Source: Larix kaempferi (lineage: Eukaryota; Streptophyta; Pinopsida; Pinales; Pinaceae). From it: 64,000 nucleotides of DNA. The position numbers and the translations under genes were made by a program. The stretch is from positions 11,132,501-11,196,500 of the forward strand of contig BSBM01000762.1 in the NCBI GenBank assembly GCA_027924585.1, given 5' to 3'. The notes below the pieces were generated by a model, which was given only the letters and a program-made list of their open reading frames with translations, did no database searches and had not been told where the DNA came from. Positions 21,661-32,600 of this stretch are shown in pieces. Position 1 is the first letter of the stretch. Each line of letters begins with the position of its first letter.

Positions 21661-22719
21661 ATGGAATCAGGAAAGAAGAAATTTGTAACCAATGATGACA
21701 TAAATAAAGAATTATTTAACCACAAGGAAGAAATAAAGGTGTTGAAATCTCATCTAAACGGCATTGAGAGTAGCTTGAACACATAGACAAGAGAATTAAA
21801 AGAATCATTATCCAAACAAGAAAAAGGCCATACAATTACATTGTAAGAAGTAAATGATTCGATACACAATATACATGGCTTAAGAGCAACGTGAAAGATG
21901 AAAAAGAGGCATCAAATGTTACAATCGACGACAATTTTTAAATGATCATGGAAAAATTGAATCAACTAAAACCTCAGTTTTCTCCATTCTCAGGAATAGA
22001 AGAACCAAATAGAGAAGAACCATTGATATCTCTCTTAGGAAATACTAGTAACTCAGGGTTTCAAGATAGAGATTACCACAAAATTATAAAGGAATTACCA
22101 AAAATATGATGCCAAAGATCCTAGAGGGGCCATCGTGTGGGTCAACAAAATGGAGGGTATCTTTGAATCAAATCCTCCTCTTGGAGAACGAGAAAAAATA
22201 ATGACGGCTTCTAATAACTTAGAAAGTAAAGCTTATTATTGGTTCCTGTGGTGGGCCAAGAACAGTGAGGCTCGTTCATTCTATTGGCAAAAATCCACCA
22301 CAGCATTGTTCAAGCGATTTCATGATGAAGAAGAGGATGACCTTTACACCAAAATTGATCATCTCAGCCAAAAGGGGAATGTAAATGATTACATTCATGA
22401 AGGGGAGGTCTTGGTAAAAGGACAGGCTAGATTCTCAAATGAGCAATTACTAAAAATATACATCTGTGGGTTGAAGGACTACATCCGTAGTCAACTAAAA
22501 TTGTGGAATCCTAGAATTATTGAAGACGCTAGACATGCAGCAAAGTTAATCGAACAAAAAACTAAGGTGAACAGGTCATCGTTCATAGGGTCTAATAGAT
22601 CAAATAGGTATGCCAATGACAAATCAAATCAATATTCCACAGACAAGGTGGAAAGATACAGACCACCTCACTTAAGGGAGGGCAAAAAACAACAAAAACA
22701 TGGTACAAATAAAACATGA
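21661..22719 (+). pseudogene. Ty3/gypsy Gag
   Basis: A candidate start ATG lies at 21661 (MESGKKKFVTNDD). The first third, a coiled region, is broken by stops and frameshifts. The clean frame at 22135-22719 carries the Retrotrans_gag-like domain: WVNKMEGIFESNPPLGER, then KAYYWFLWW, RFHDEEEDDLYTKIDHL and IRSQLKLWNPRIIEDA. A basic serine/arginine tail follows. Just after the stop a degraded CCHC-like knuckle (CGYKWSLGHK) is readable at about 22730-22775. Gag would form the particle. This copy is inactive. Confidence 0.8.
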
Positions 22720-22919
22720 GTAAATAAGTGTAGGTAGTGTGGATACAAATGGTCACTAGGGCATAAGGCTGAGAAAGAACCAGACACATCAGATAGTGAC
22801 TCCAAGGAGGAGGAAGCAATGGGGAAAGTAAGGAAACAAATACAGAGTTGGAGGAGGCAATGCCCAAGATATCCCTGGCTGCAATAACAAGCATCGGTCA
22901 ACCAGAAACATTGAAATTA

Positions 22920-23290
22920 AAAGGGCATGTAAAAAAGAAAGTGTCACCATACTTATAGACACGGGGAGAACCCATAATTTCATAGATGTAAATGTGGCCA
23001 AAAGATTAAATATGTTCATATATCCAGCAGCAAATATAAGGGTTATGGTAACCAATGGGAAAAAAATTGATGGCGTTGAAAAATGTCACAAAGTCAAATT
23101 GCAAATAGAAGATTATAACTTGGAGTTGGATTTTACACAGAGCCACTAGGAGGAGTAGACGTTTTGGGAATCCAATGGCTACAAACATTAGGCACCTACT
23201 CTACAAATCATTAGAAGCAATTTATTAAATTCAAGTGGGAAGGAAGAAAATATAAATTGTATGGGTTCCAACCACCTCCTACCTAAATTA
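22920..23290 (+). pseudogene. Ty3/gypsy protease
   Basis: The plus strand encodes TILIDTGRTHNFIDVNVAKRL with the D-T-G catalytic triplet intact. It continues with VMVTNGKKIDGVEKC, and LGIQWLQTLGTYSTN follows after a frameshift near 23145. This is the usual gypsy retropepsin order between Gag and RT. Confidence 0.75.
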
Positions 23291-23439
23291 TATCTTCGAG
23301 ACAAATGGAAAAGCTAATCTGAAAAGGGTCAGTTGCATATGTGACCCAAGGTCCCAATGTCATCAAATAGAGATATCAACATCAGAAGTAATCTACTCAC
23401 GACAACCCAAGATCCAAGGGTTAATCCAAAATTATGTGA

Positions 23440-24140
23440 AGGTATTTTCAGACCTACCTATGAAGCTGCCTCTGGAAAGAAGAATTGAACACATAATTGA
23501 GGTAAAACCAAACTCAACCTGTTAACATTGAACCTTACTGATATCCACATCAACACAACACAGAAATAGAAAGGTTGATTTAGGATCTATTAAGATGTGG
23601 TATTATCATTTATCACAAGAAGTATAAGTCCATATGCAGCCCCAGTAGTGCTAGTGCGAAAGAAAGATGGATCTTTCAAACTATGTGTAGACTATCAAGG
23701 TTTTAACAAAACAACAATGAAGAACAAGTTTCTTATTCCATTCATAGATGAAATGCTGGTGGATGAACTTCATGGGGCCAAATATTTTTCAAAGCTAGAC
23801 TTGAGGTCAAGTTACTACCAAATCCGAGTGAGATTAAAAGACAAGGCAAAGCTTCTTTCCGAACTCACGAAGGTCATTATGAATTGAAACTGATGACATT
23901 CGGTTTAGCGAATGCCACTGCTACTTTTCAAGCGACTATGAATGAGCTCTTCCAACCTTATTTGAGGAAGTTTTTGTTAGTCTTTTTTTATGACATCCTG
24001 ATATATAGTAAAACATGGAAGGAGCATCTTAAGCACCTAGAACAAGTACTCTCCCTATTAGAAGAAAATCAGTTTTATGCGAAAATGTCAAAGTGTACCT
24101 TTGGCAAGGAAGAAGTAGAATATCTTGGGCACTATGAATA
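23440..24140 (+). pseudogene. Ty3/gypsy reverse transcriptase, truncated
   Basis: Homology begins at LPMKLPLERRIEH and runs, with stops and a frameshift, through SPYAAPVVLVRKKDGSFKLC, FSKLDLRSSYYQIRV, MTFGLANATATFQATMN and EEVEYLGH. The frameshift lies between 23850 and 23884. The catalytic motif that normally reads F-D-D is F-Y-D (FFYDILIYS), so the first catalytic aspartate is replaced by tyrosine. Homology ends abruptly after YLGH at about 24140. The thumb, RNase H and integrase are absent. Confidence 0.85.
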
Positions 24141-27100
24141 CCTACCTTTTTTCCTTGGCATCTTTAAGATTACCTCAACTACAATGTCAATGTTGTATTC
24201 CTACCACCCATTTTCTCCCTAGCAATGGCAGGCTATAGTATTGACCAATCTCTATGTTTGTTTGTTATGAGAAGGCAGTAGATAATCAATCCAATAAATG
24301 GACTGAATAAATGGATCCCATATGAGACCCCACTACCCAATAAGAAAGGCAGTCCAACTAAGTGGGAGACAATAGCTAGCTCCATTTTAAACATCAAGTG
24401 CAAGCAAGAAAGGTTCTCTTAGATGTTCCAAGCTTGTTAGTGCAATAGGCGGACATCTCAAAAGCTCAAGTGGTAGATCAAAAACGGTGAGGACAATCTG
24501 AATTGTCCAAGTGTTTGTCTATGCTTAGAGTGAGTGCCCCTATGTATGCGATATATTTAATGATACAACAACTTTGTACTTTATCTTGTGTCATGAATTT
24601 CTCTTATCTTTATACTACTAATTTATTTCCAACTTTATAAACTTAGAATATGAGTATAGGATCTTTATCGAGAATAATAGCCAACTTTTGGACATGGAAA
24701 GCTTCATACTTATACATCAAAACTTATCATTTAAATATAATATATATACACAAAATTCAAATCGAGCTGAAATTATAAGTGGGGAACACTAGACTAGGAA
24801 ATAAAATAAAAAAGTTATAAATAACTGACCTTACGACAAAACGGACAACTAAGGTATCCACAAGAACCACATGTAAATCAACAAGAGAAGGGTGAGAATT
24901 AATACAACTATAATAGATCAAAAGTACAATTGTCTATCTAAGCAGGAGTTTCCAAAAGAAAAGTATAAATGTCTATCTAGAAATAAAAGTAAAAACAACC
25001 AATTGTACGATAGCAAAGGACAAGATGAAACCTTTCAAATTCATAAATCTCAATGGGTTTCTCTGGACGAGGACCCAATTTTGAAGTCTCAATAAGCTTG
25101 TGACCTGCAAGTTTCAAATATAATAGTTACATAAGAAAATTGATTCCTCATACTTTACCCAATCAATCAAATAGCTTTAACAAGATATTTATAAAGACTC
25201 ATGTTTTGCATTTTAAGAACACCCTTTGTCAAATTTGTTTAAATGCATTTGGATAAAATTCTTCAATAATGGCTTTTCAAGAACAAACTAAATCTTTTAG
25301 TTTAATATCTTAGCCACTACATAATTAAATCTAACCTACCAAGTTACTTATAATTTATGGGTTACAACTTACAACTACAAATGAAAAAATGTATTCCATA
25401 AATACCTTTTGACACAATTAAGAAAAATAAAGAGAGCAAGCGGGCTACCTAGTGCCTGCACCCCATCCCCCCTAGAGGGATTTGTGTGGTCTCTTGTCGT
25501 GGCGTGAATTTTTGTTATTCTTAGTTTTAGTTTTTCTTCATTACCAATAGATTAAACCACTCAATCACACACACAAGTTAAATTAGTTTGCTTAATTCAT
25601 TTTTTGTAATTTGTTTTGTTTGCAACTTTTAAAATAAATCCCACGCTTTCCCGAAGTAATGCACTAGTCGAAAGGGCTTGCCTGAGTAAGTGGTGCATGG
25701 AAAAGAGATTCGTGGTTTAGTTAGTTAAGCAACTCATTTTAAAATTTATAAAATTAACCAAGGCTCTCCTCCCCGTATGCTCTGGACCTCTGCGGTTAGT
25801 CCGACCAGTTGATCAAACCAGAAAGGGATTGGAGTGACTAGATTAATAGAACAACCCACATAAGACATTTCCTTAAGAATTCGGGAGGTCGCAGTAAGAG
25901 CTAGCTATAGAGTCAGGAGGCTACCCAAAGCAGACTGATGTCTCGCCTTGTTGGACACTTGGCATAGCTGCTTCTGCGCTCAATTCAAGGGGATAGGTTC
26001 TTGATGGGCCACACCAAGAATAAACCCACTAATCACCATAACCTTAATAATAAAATCTACCAAGAACAACTGCACAACATTGTCTTTGTTTTAGCATTTA
26101 ATTTGGCACTGGTCTTACTTTTGAATATCTATGATGTTGAATGTTAATACCTTGATGATGATGGATTATGAATTTTGTGAAGATTGAAGTTGTATTGTTC
26201 ATGTATTTTCCCAACTCCTAGATTTTGAAGCTTTTCTTGTGTAGAGTAAAAGCCTTAGATTCTTTTTTATAGGGACCACCCCCCTTGGCTTCGCTAGGAG
26301 TAAGCCTAGAAGGAGGAGTCGAGTTTTCAGGTGACAACACTTGACTCTGACTTGCCCCCAAGGACACACCCAGTGGCTTGAAGATTTATGCCACGTGACC
26401 CGAGGTGTGTATTAGGCGGCAACACAAACCATTGAGAAAGGAACCAACACAAATCCAATTGACATCCAAAATCAGAAAGATGCTTATATTGAAATCTTAT
26501 CAACAAATATATTACCAAAAGTATCGAAAGACGAAGGTTCCAAAAACAAGACACAAGATACAAAGATGCCTAATTGTCATCCTAATTATAAATGTCATCA
26601 TATTATCCAACAAACTAACCAAAGGCGAAATCGATATGATAAACTAAGTGAAGATCCTAATATATTGAAGAGAAACTCAAGAGTGGAATCTTATCATTCC
26701 CCAGATAACAGAAGTCGTTGCCACATAGTTCTGCAAAAGATTGAATTAGGGTGGTCTGACCCTTTCACCATCAAACAGTTATGCTCAACATTTCATAACT
26801 CATCATGTAGTGTCGTCAACCATCGTAGCCTCAACAATAGAGAGTCATGAGAAGGCATTACAAGCCAGAACAAAGACATGAGCTTGTCCATAAAATGCTT
26901 CGAGGACAAAGAACCTCTAAAAGGATAGATGATGTAATGAACATAAATATATAAACTTCCATAAACAATAATAATAATAATAAATGAAATGAAACATCCT
27001 AACTAAGGGACGTGAGCTATCAGCCATTGTGACTAATCAATGCATATATGTATACCATCACATGCCATGTTAAATCAAAATGTCATCTATCTATCTATTC

Positions 27101-27869
27101 ATTACTCAATTATTATATATTTGTCCTATGGATTTTAACTTATTGTCCTTTTTACATTGGATATTCAGTGAAGAACTTTGTTCATATTTCCGTAAATGAA
27201 CTTTGTTCATTTCATTTAAGAGGTTAGATTCTTTCACATAAGTTACAAGAGCTTTACACCACCATTCTTCTTCCATTCTGGACTTGATAGCATCTTCCAC
27301 TACTACGTGCCAGAGATTGACAAGGCAACCCATGCTTTGTTTAAACTTTATATCTGTGATTTACTTTCTGCCTCTTACTTAATATATCAAATGGATTTGA
27401 GTATGCTTCTTTTCTAGCTCCTTGAGTTCATGTGGTTGTCTCCTAGGTGAAATCGTGCTACAGGAATTTTGTCTGTTGTTACTATAGGATTTTACTTTCA
27501 CCTAGGGTGCATTATCTTTCACACTTTTCCATCTCAATGTTGCTGAAATTTTGATTAAGATACCTAATCTCAACCCTCCAAAATTTAATTCATAGATTGA
27601 TCATTGTTCTTGAGTGCTTTCAGGTGTTTAGAGGGAAGCTTATGTGTGCTGATCTATCTCGGTTTCGTACACAGATTTTATACACCAGTGAACAGCACAC
27701 AAACATCCTAGGGACACCCACGTGGCTGGAAAAGCACCATCCCAAATGGAGATGTATCTAGCAGTGACAAGGTTAGATCACCAATAGTTATCACATTGAT
27801 TTATTTGTCTTCGTAATGCAGATTTGTGCACTAACACCAGTGAAACTAGTGATATCCTAATCGTGACCA
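24141..27869. other. Unassigned intergenic sequence
   Basis: About 3.7 kb follow the truncated gypsy RT. All open frames are short (under about 100 codons) and none resembles a known domain. A possible LTR start (TGTAATGAAC after a purine stretch) lies near 26934. A short ATA/ATG microsatellite lies near 26965. Nothing else was recognised; decayed transposon sequence is the likely content. Confidence 0.4.
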
Positions 27870-28195
27870 ATAGTGGTTGAGAGAGAAGGGGAATAAAAAT
27901 ACCTTCAAAGGAGGGTTGTGAAGACTATTTAGCAAATTGATAAACGTTAGTTGACTTAGCTTCAATCTTGGAAGCTCGCTGAAAAGCATTTTCCAATGAC
28001 GACATTGGGAAAAGTTCTAGCTCAATTGTGATGTGGGGAAGCAAACCTCAAATAAACTTGATGCAAAAAGTGTCCTCAGAATGCCTTACCTCAAGTTGGA
28101 TGGGTAGTTTATTGAAAACTTCAATGCACTGTTGGATGCTCTACCAAGGATCTATGTGAATTGCAATCACGAAGCTAACATGGAACCTTTATACC
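27870..28195 (-). pseudogene. Ty3/gypsy Gag C-terminal half
   Basis: Read on the minus strand this encodes NKLPIQLEVRHSEDTFCIKF, then ITIELELFPMSSLENAFQRA and SKIEAK, resembling the end of a Retrotrans_gag domain. It is probably the same relic as 38030-38466, pulled apart by the nested LTR cluster. It ends exactly where unit D begins. Confidence 0.55.
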
Positions 28196-29710
28196 CGTTA
28201 TCACATGCTTAGTAGCTGGGCTACTTATCATTTTTCAGACCAGATTGCCAGTCATGAGCCTAGTCCTTACACCTGAGGCAGATGATCATCAGAGCACATC
28301 AATGATGGATGATATATATATATGTTCAGCTTGATTACTCAGGGGCAGCAGATGTGGGGCCACCCTAGTCATTTTGAGCACTCTTCACAACCTCCCTTGT
28401 CACACATGTTCAAACCTTGGTTCACTCGCACAGAGCAGTTTAGCTAGATGTATTATTTCCTTGCCATGCAAATATAGCAGTATCAGTACAAATGGCTTAC
28501 AGTTGCAGCTGCGGGCTTAGATATATGGCAGAGGTATTGTTTTATGGATGTTATGATTTCTATTGCTTTCTTGACTATGTTAGACTTTGCTACGCACTAG
28601 TGGTCATTTTTTATTGGTTGGTTTTCAGTAGGACATGTACTAGGAGTGATATAGGTGCATTAGTTGATAGTTTAATATACATGTTCTGTTTTAGGTTAAT
28701 TGGTGATGTAATGTATACATCAGTTCCCTCGCTCTTGTTTTTCCTACTTGGCTTTTCTCCCTATATTATCCATCCCATCCATCCATCTTGTTGCTAACAT
28801 CCCTTGACTTGGACATGACTGATCAACCTGCAGACCTTCCCTCTATGACCTCTATGTTTGGGTGGCCTCCATGTTTTTCCTATGTCTCGGCTCTTATGTG
28901 CGTGGAAAAAGTTTGTTGAACCCATTGATCTCTTTCCGCTTATAGATCCAGGTGGATTGAGTGCGAGTAAGGTAAGCCTAGTCACCGAAAGTTTATCCCC
29001 TAGACTCGAAACAAGTCCCCCCATCCTTGAAATTAGCCGGTGGCCAAAGGAGTAGATGTGCATCCTTGGATGATATTTTGCCTACTTGTCCATAAAAGGA
29101 CAATGCTTTGGCAACTCCGTCAGGGCTATGGATGCTCGTTGGCACCGAAGCAACGACCTTGGTAGTACTGGGGCCCAAAAGGCTTTCTAGGGCCGGTATC
29201 CTTTGGAGGCTAGCTAACTAAAGGATTGAAAATGCAAAGTGTGCCTAAATGATATATCCAAAGCAATGCAAAAAGTGAAAGTGAAAGAAAATGCAAAATG
29301 TAAATCTGTGAAATAAAGGGGACTTGCTAGGGTCGAACGAGTACCTTCTAAGCATTTCATCCATTTGTTAGACACTATCCTTCCCTCGTGTTTGTCACTC
29401 CAACAAATGTCACAAAGGCCCTTGTCAATCCATTCCAGTGTAGTCAGACTCGAACTTGGCAAATACTCGGCTGGCTTGGGACTCAGCAGACTCGGCGACT
29501 CGGATAAGACTCGGATAAGACTCGACAAATACTCGGCAAATATGAAAAATATGAAAAAAATTAAAAAAGTGGTAACTTTTAAGCACAAAAAACATAGATA
29601 ATGACATTTCTAATCCATATAAGTTATAAAAACAATTCTATGTAGAAATTCATTAGATCATCTCATAAAAATTAATAATAAAATTAAAATTAAAAAATTA
29701 AAACATAACA

Positions 29711-29900
29711 TTTGTATTTTAATTTTTTATGTTTTTCTATTTAAGTTTTGTTTTAATTTTTAATTTTTAATTTTTGTGTCTACGCATGCCATCAAGGCCT
29801 ACAGGCCTGTAGGCCTTGATGACATGCGTAGACACAAAAATTAAAAATTAAAAATTAAAACAAAACTTAAATAGAAAAACATAAAAAATTAAAATACAAA
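29711..29900. repeat. Loopless 190-bp near-perfect palindrome
   Basis: Arms 29711-29805 and 29806-29900 are reverse complements with a single mismatch (29789 against 29822) and no spacer. The centre is ATCAAGGCCTACAGG against its complement. The outer arms are AT-rich and the inner 40 bp more GC-rich. It could extrude as a cruciform in DNA or fold as a long RNA hairpin. Confidence 0.95.
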
Positions 29901-30009
29901 TAAAAATTTAAAAAAAACTTAAATAAATGTTTTAAACAAGGGTATGTGATCTAAATTTTAAATTAAATCTTAGGAAAAAAACATAAATTAATTTTTTTAA
30001 ATTTTCTTT

Positions 30010-30105
30010 GCCATTTGTTTTCATTTCAAGCCTTTGGCAGCCTGTGGAGAGGCCATGATGGCAGCCTCCACAGGCTGCCAAAGGCATGAAACGAAAACAA
30101 AATGC
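30010..30105. repeat. Second hairpin, 40-bp arms
   Basis: Arms 30010-30049 and 30066-30105 pair with few mismatches around a 16-nt loop. The inner 20 bp (GCCTTTGGCAGCCTGTGGAG) pair perfectly. It lies 110 bp from the first palindrome inside the same hAT-like element. Confidence 0.9.
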
Positions 30106-32600
30106 AAAAAAAAAAAAATAACAATCAAATTTAAGTAAAAAGCATTACAAATTAAAATTTTACATTTTAAAAATTAAAATACAAATAAAAATATAAAATA
30201 AATAAATTAAAAAACAAAAGTGTGAAATGCACCAACCTGTGGTCGTCGGGCCGATGGTGGATAGCGCAGAGCCGACTCACAGATGAACTAGAACCCGACG
30301 ACGTCCACGCTGAAGTGCTACCCATGCAACCCTGACCCCGGTCGCGGCTCACCCTGAACGAAACCAACGCGAACACTGAACAAACCCTAGTCGCGGCTCA
30401 CCCTGAACGATGATAATCTGCAATGGACAGTCGCTGTGAGTGGAGGAGCACTGGAACACCTTCTTAAAGGATCAAGCGTGTGTTTTCCCTTCGAAATTTC
30501 GCGCCAAAACAAAACTGCGATGGTCAACTATCGGCCGAGTCATCCGCCACGAGGGATGGGAAAGAGGGACGAGTCTGTGGCGAGTTAAGTAAGTTTCGAC
30601 GAGTATGGCAAGTGAGACGAATTTCAACAAGTGCCGAGTTAGGGCCGCGAGTTTGTTGCAGTTAACCGGTTGGCAGCTCACTCAGCCAGACTCGGCAAGA
30701 CTCGCGAGTCTCTGGCGAGTGAGACTACACTGGTCACATGGTGTATGAGTTCTCATTTCTAGTGGATTTGAGCATTCTGAGCTCATTGGTGCACTCAGTT
30801 ATCAGTTCCGGGCATTTACAGATGATGATGTGGCCTGATTACTATTTTTCTCCAAATTGCCATGCAAAAATGGCATGTCCAACACTTTTGATGAGCATGC
30901 GCGTTCTCCTAGGGCACTACAGAGGGAGATGGGGGTCCAGCCAATCGTTATTACCATATTACCCCATCCCTAGACATTTTGATGCAGTCAGATTTGTGTC
31001 CGAGACACTTGGCAGTGAGTTACAGGCTTTTTGTATCTTCAGAGGTGGTTTTCCGGTAGTAGAATGGCTTGTTGAGGAAATCGATTTGGCTTAGTGGGGC
31101 AAGGAATTGGCATGAGATTGATCTAGGATATCTTGATGATGATTTCCACACCTTCCAGCGCTTGTTTCAGCATTAGTGGGGTCCACACATCCTAGCATTC
31201 ATCATTTTGGGCGTTTTTATTGTGTTATTGAGGGGCCACGATTTGGTCTTTTGGTCACATTATGTTATTATCTTGACATATTATTTGATATTGTGCCATG
31301 GGGTCATGCTAGTGAAGGATATGATACACCTCCTAGCCTCATCATGTGTTATTTTCATGTGTCTTAGTCATTTGTCATGTGGTGCGTCCCCCTTTGGGCG
31401 AATTAGTGAGTGCGCCCCCTCTATTTTTGAGTGATCCATGTATATCTTATTCCGGCTCATCTTAGCCATTGATTGTTATGTTTGTATCTTATGATCTCAA
31501 CCACTCATTTGAAAAGCGGTTAGGGTTTTGTTCTCTCTCACTCATATTTAAAGGAGAGACCCCCTTCATTGTAAAGGGCACTTTTGGCTCTTAGCTATTG
31601 GAATACAAAGAAATATTTTGTGAGAATTCTTGTGATCTTGGGTTGAATGCTTGGCTATGGTGATTGAAACTACTTTTCCATTGCACTAAAAGATCTTGGT
31701 AGCTATCTTGTATATTTTGTACCACAATTTCGATTTGCAGGTGAAGGAGGCGATTTTGAGAGAGGGGCGCATTGGTTGGGGAGACCCACCTTGCTTCTTT
31801 CCGTCAGATCTTGGTTTACAGAGGGAGTAATTTTGTCTTTGCACCAATTATTCTCTATCTTTTACTTCTTACTTGCATCTACCCTCAATTTTGTTTACTG
31901 ATTGAGCTTTGTCTCCTTGGTTTTGTAGAGAAAGAGGGGCGCACTTGTGGACTTGGGCAATTCGTTGGAGGAAGAGAAGTGACCAAGCTTTCATTTGATC
32001 TTTGAGGGAGTAATCCTCGTCATACCGGCATTCATTCTCATCATCCAGGTACACTCTCAAGGTACGTATTTGTTTCTTTAGCTTACCCATCTGTCAATTT
32101 CATTCAAACCCTGACTCCTAAAATTTATAAAAATTCCCTACCTCATTCAATTTGGAATTTGGGCAAAAGATTTCTGGGTTTTTCACTTAAGGCCTAGCCC
32201 GGGTCCTCAAGGGCGTCACCTTTGGGAGACTCCATCTACCCCAAACCCCTAGGCACTGATCTTTACCTATTGCGCCGTCCTTGATTTTGCCACTTTTTCT
32301 TGGTTGTTTGAGTCTCATTTTGGCTTGTGAGCTTAGACACTGTTAGATCTATCATCAAGCCCTGCTAGGAAACCCCTATCCTTTCAGATCTACACCTTGG
32401 GACCACTTTTCCATCTTTTAAGTACACGTTTCCCAAGGCAGCTGATTTTGATCATTTACCCTAGCATCTCTTTCCTAGATTCATTCTTATTCTCAAGTTA
32501 CTGTAATTGATCTAATTAACACTTATACCTCATATATGCTAAGTCTCTACAGCAACTCATTTCCTTAAATCTAGGAATCATCATCTTTCACCATAGATCC

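Larger units (their letters stand above)
29436..30732. mobile_element. hAT-like non-autonomous DNA transposon
   Basis: The ends are inverted: CAGTGTAGTC at 29436 and GACTACACTG at 30732, with G at position 5 as in hAT elements. Both subterminal regions are packed with ACTCGG and ACTCG motifs, pointing inward, which resembles transposase-binding sites. The interior holds two large hairpins and a GC-rich block (30235-30480) that may be a captured or residual coding piece. No 8-bp target duplication was found (ATCCATTC on the left, GTCACATG on the right). A loss of flanking DNA would explain this. Confidence 0.6.

Noticed and set aside
26405-26940. Possible gypsy integrase tail ending FEDKEPLKG
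   Set aside because: The resemblance to gypsy C-terminal LEDK motifs is only a few residues long, and the preceding frame has no matching domain.
28490-28797. 101-codon plus-strand frame with hydrophobic text
   Set aside because: It lies in the diverged left part of LTR unit D and matches no family; neighbouring frames are equally open.
30167-30376. 69-codon minus-strand frame in the hAT-like element
   Set aside because: No transposase motif is visible, and the AT-rich tail of the frame translates to low-complexity residues.
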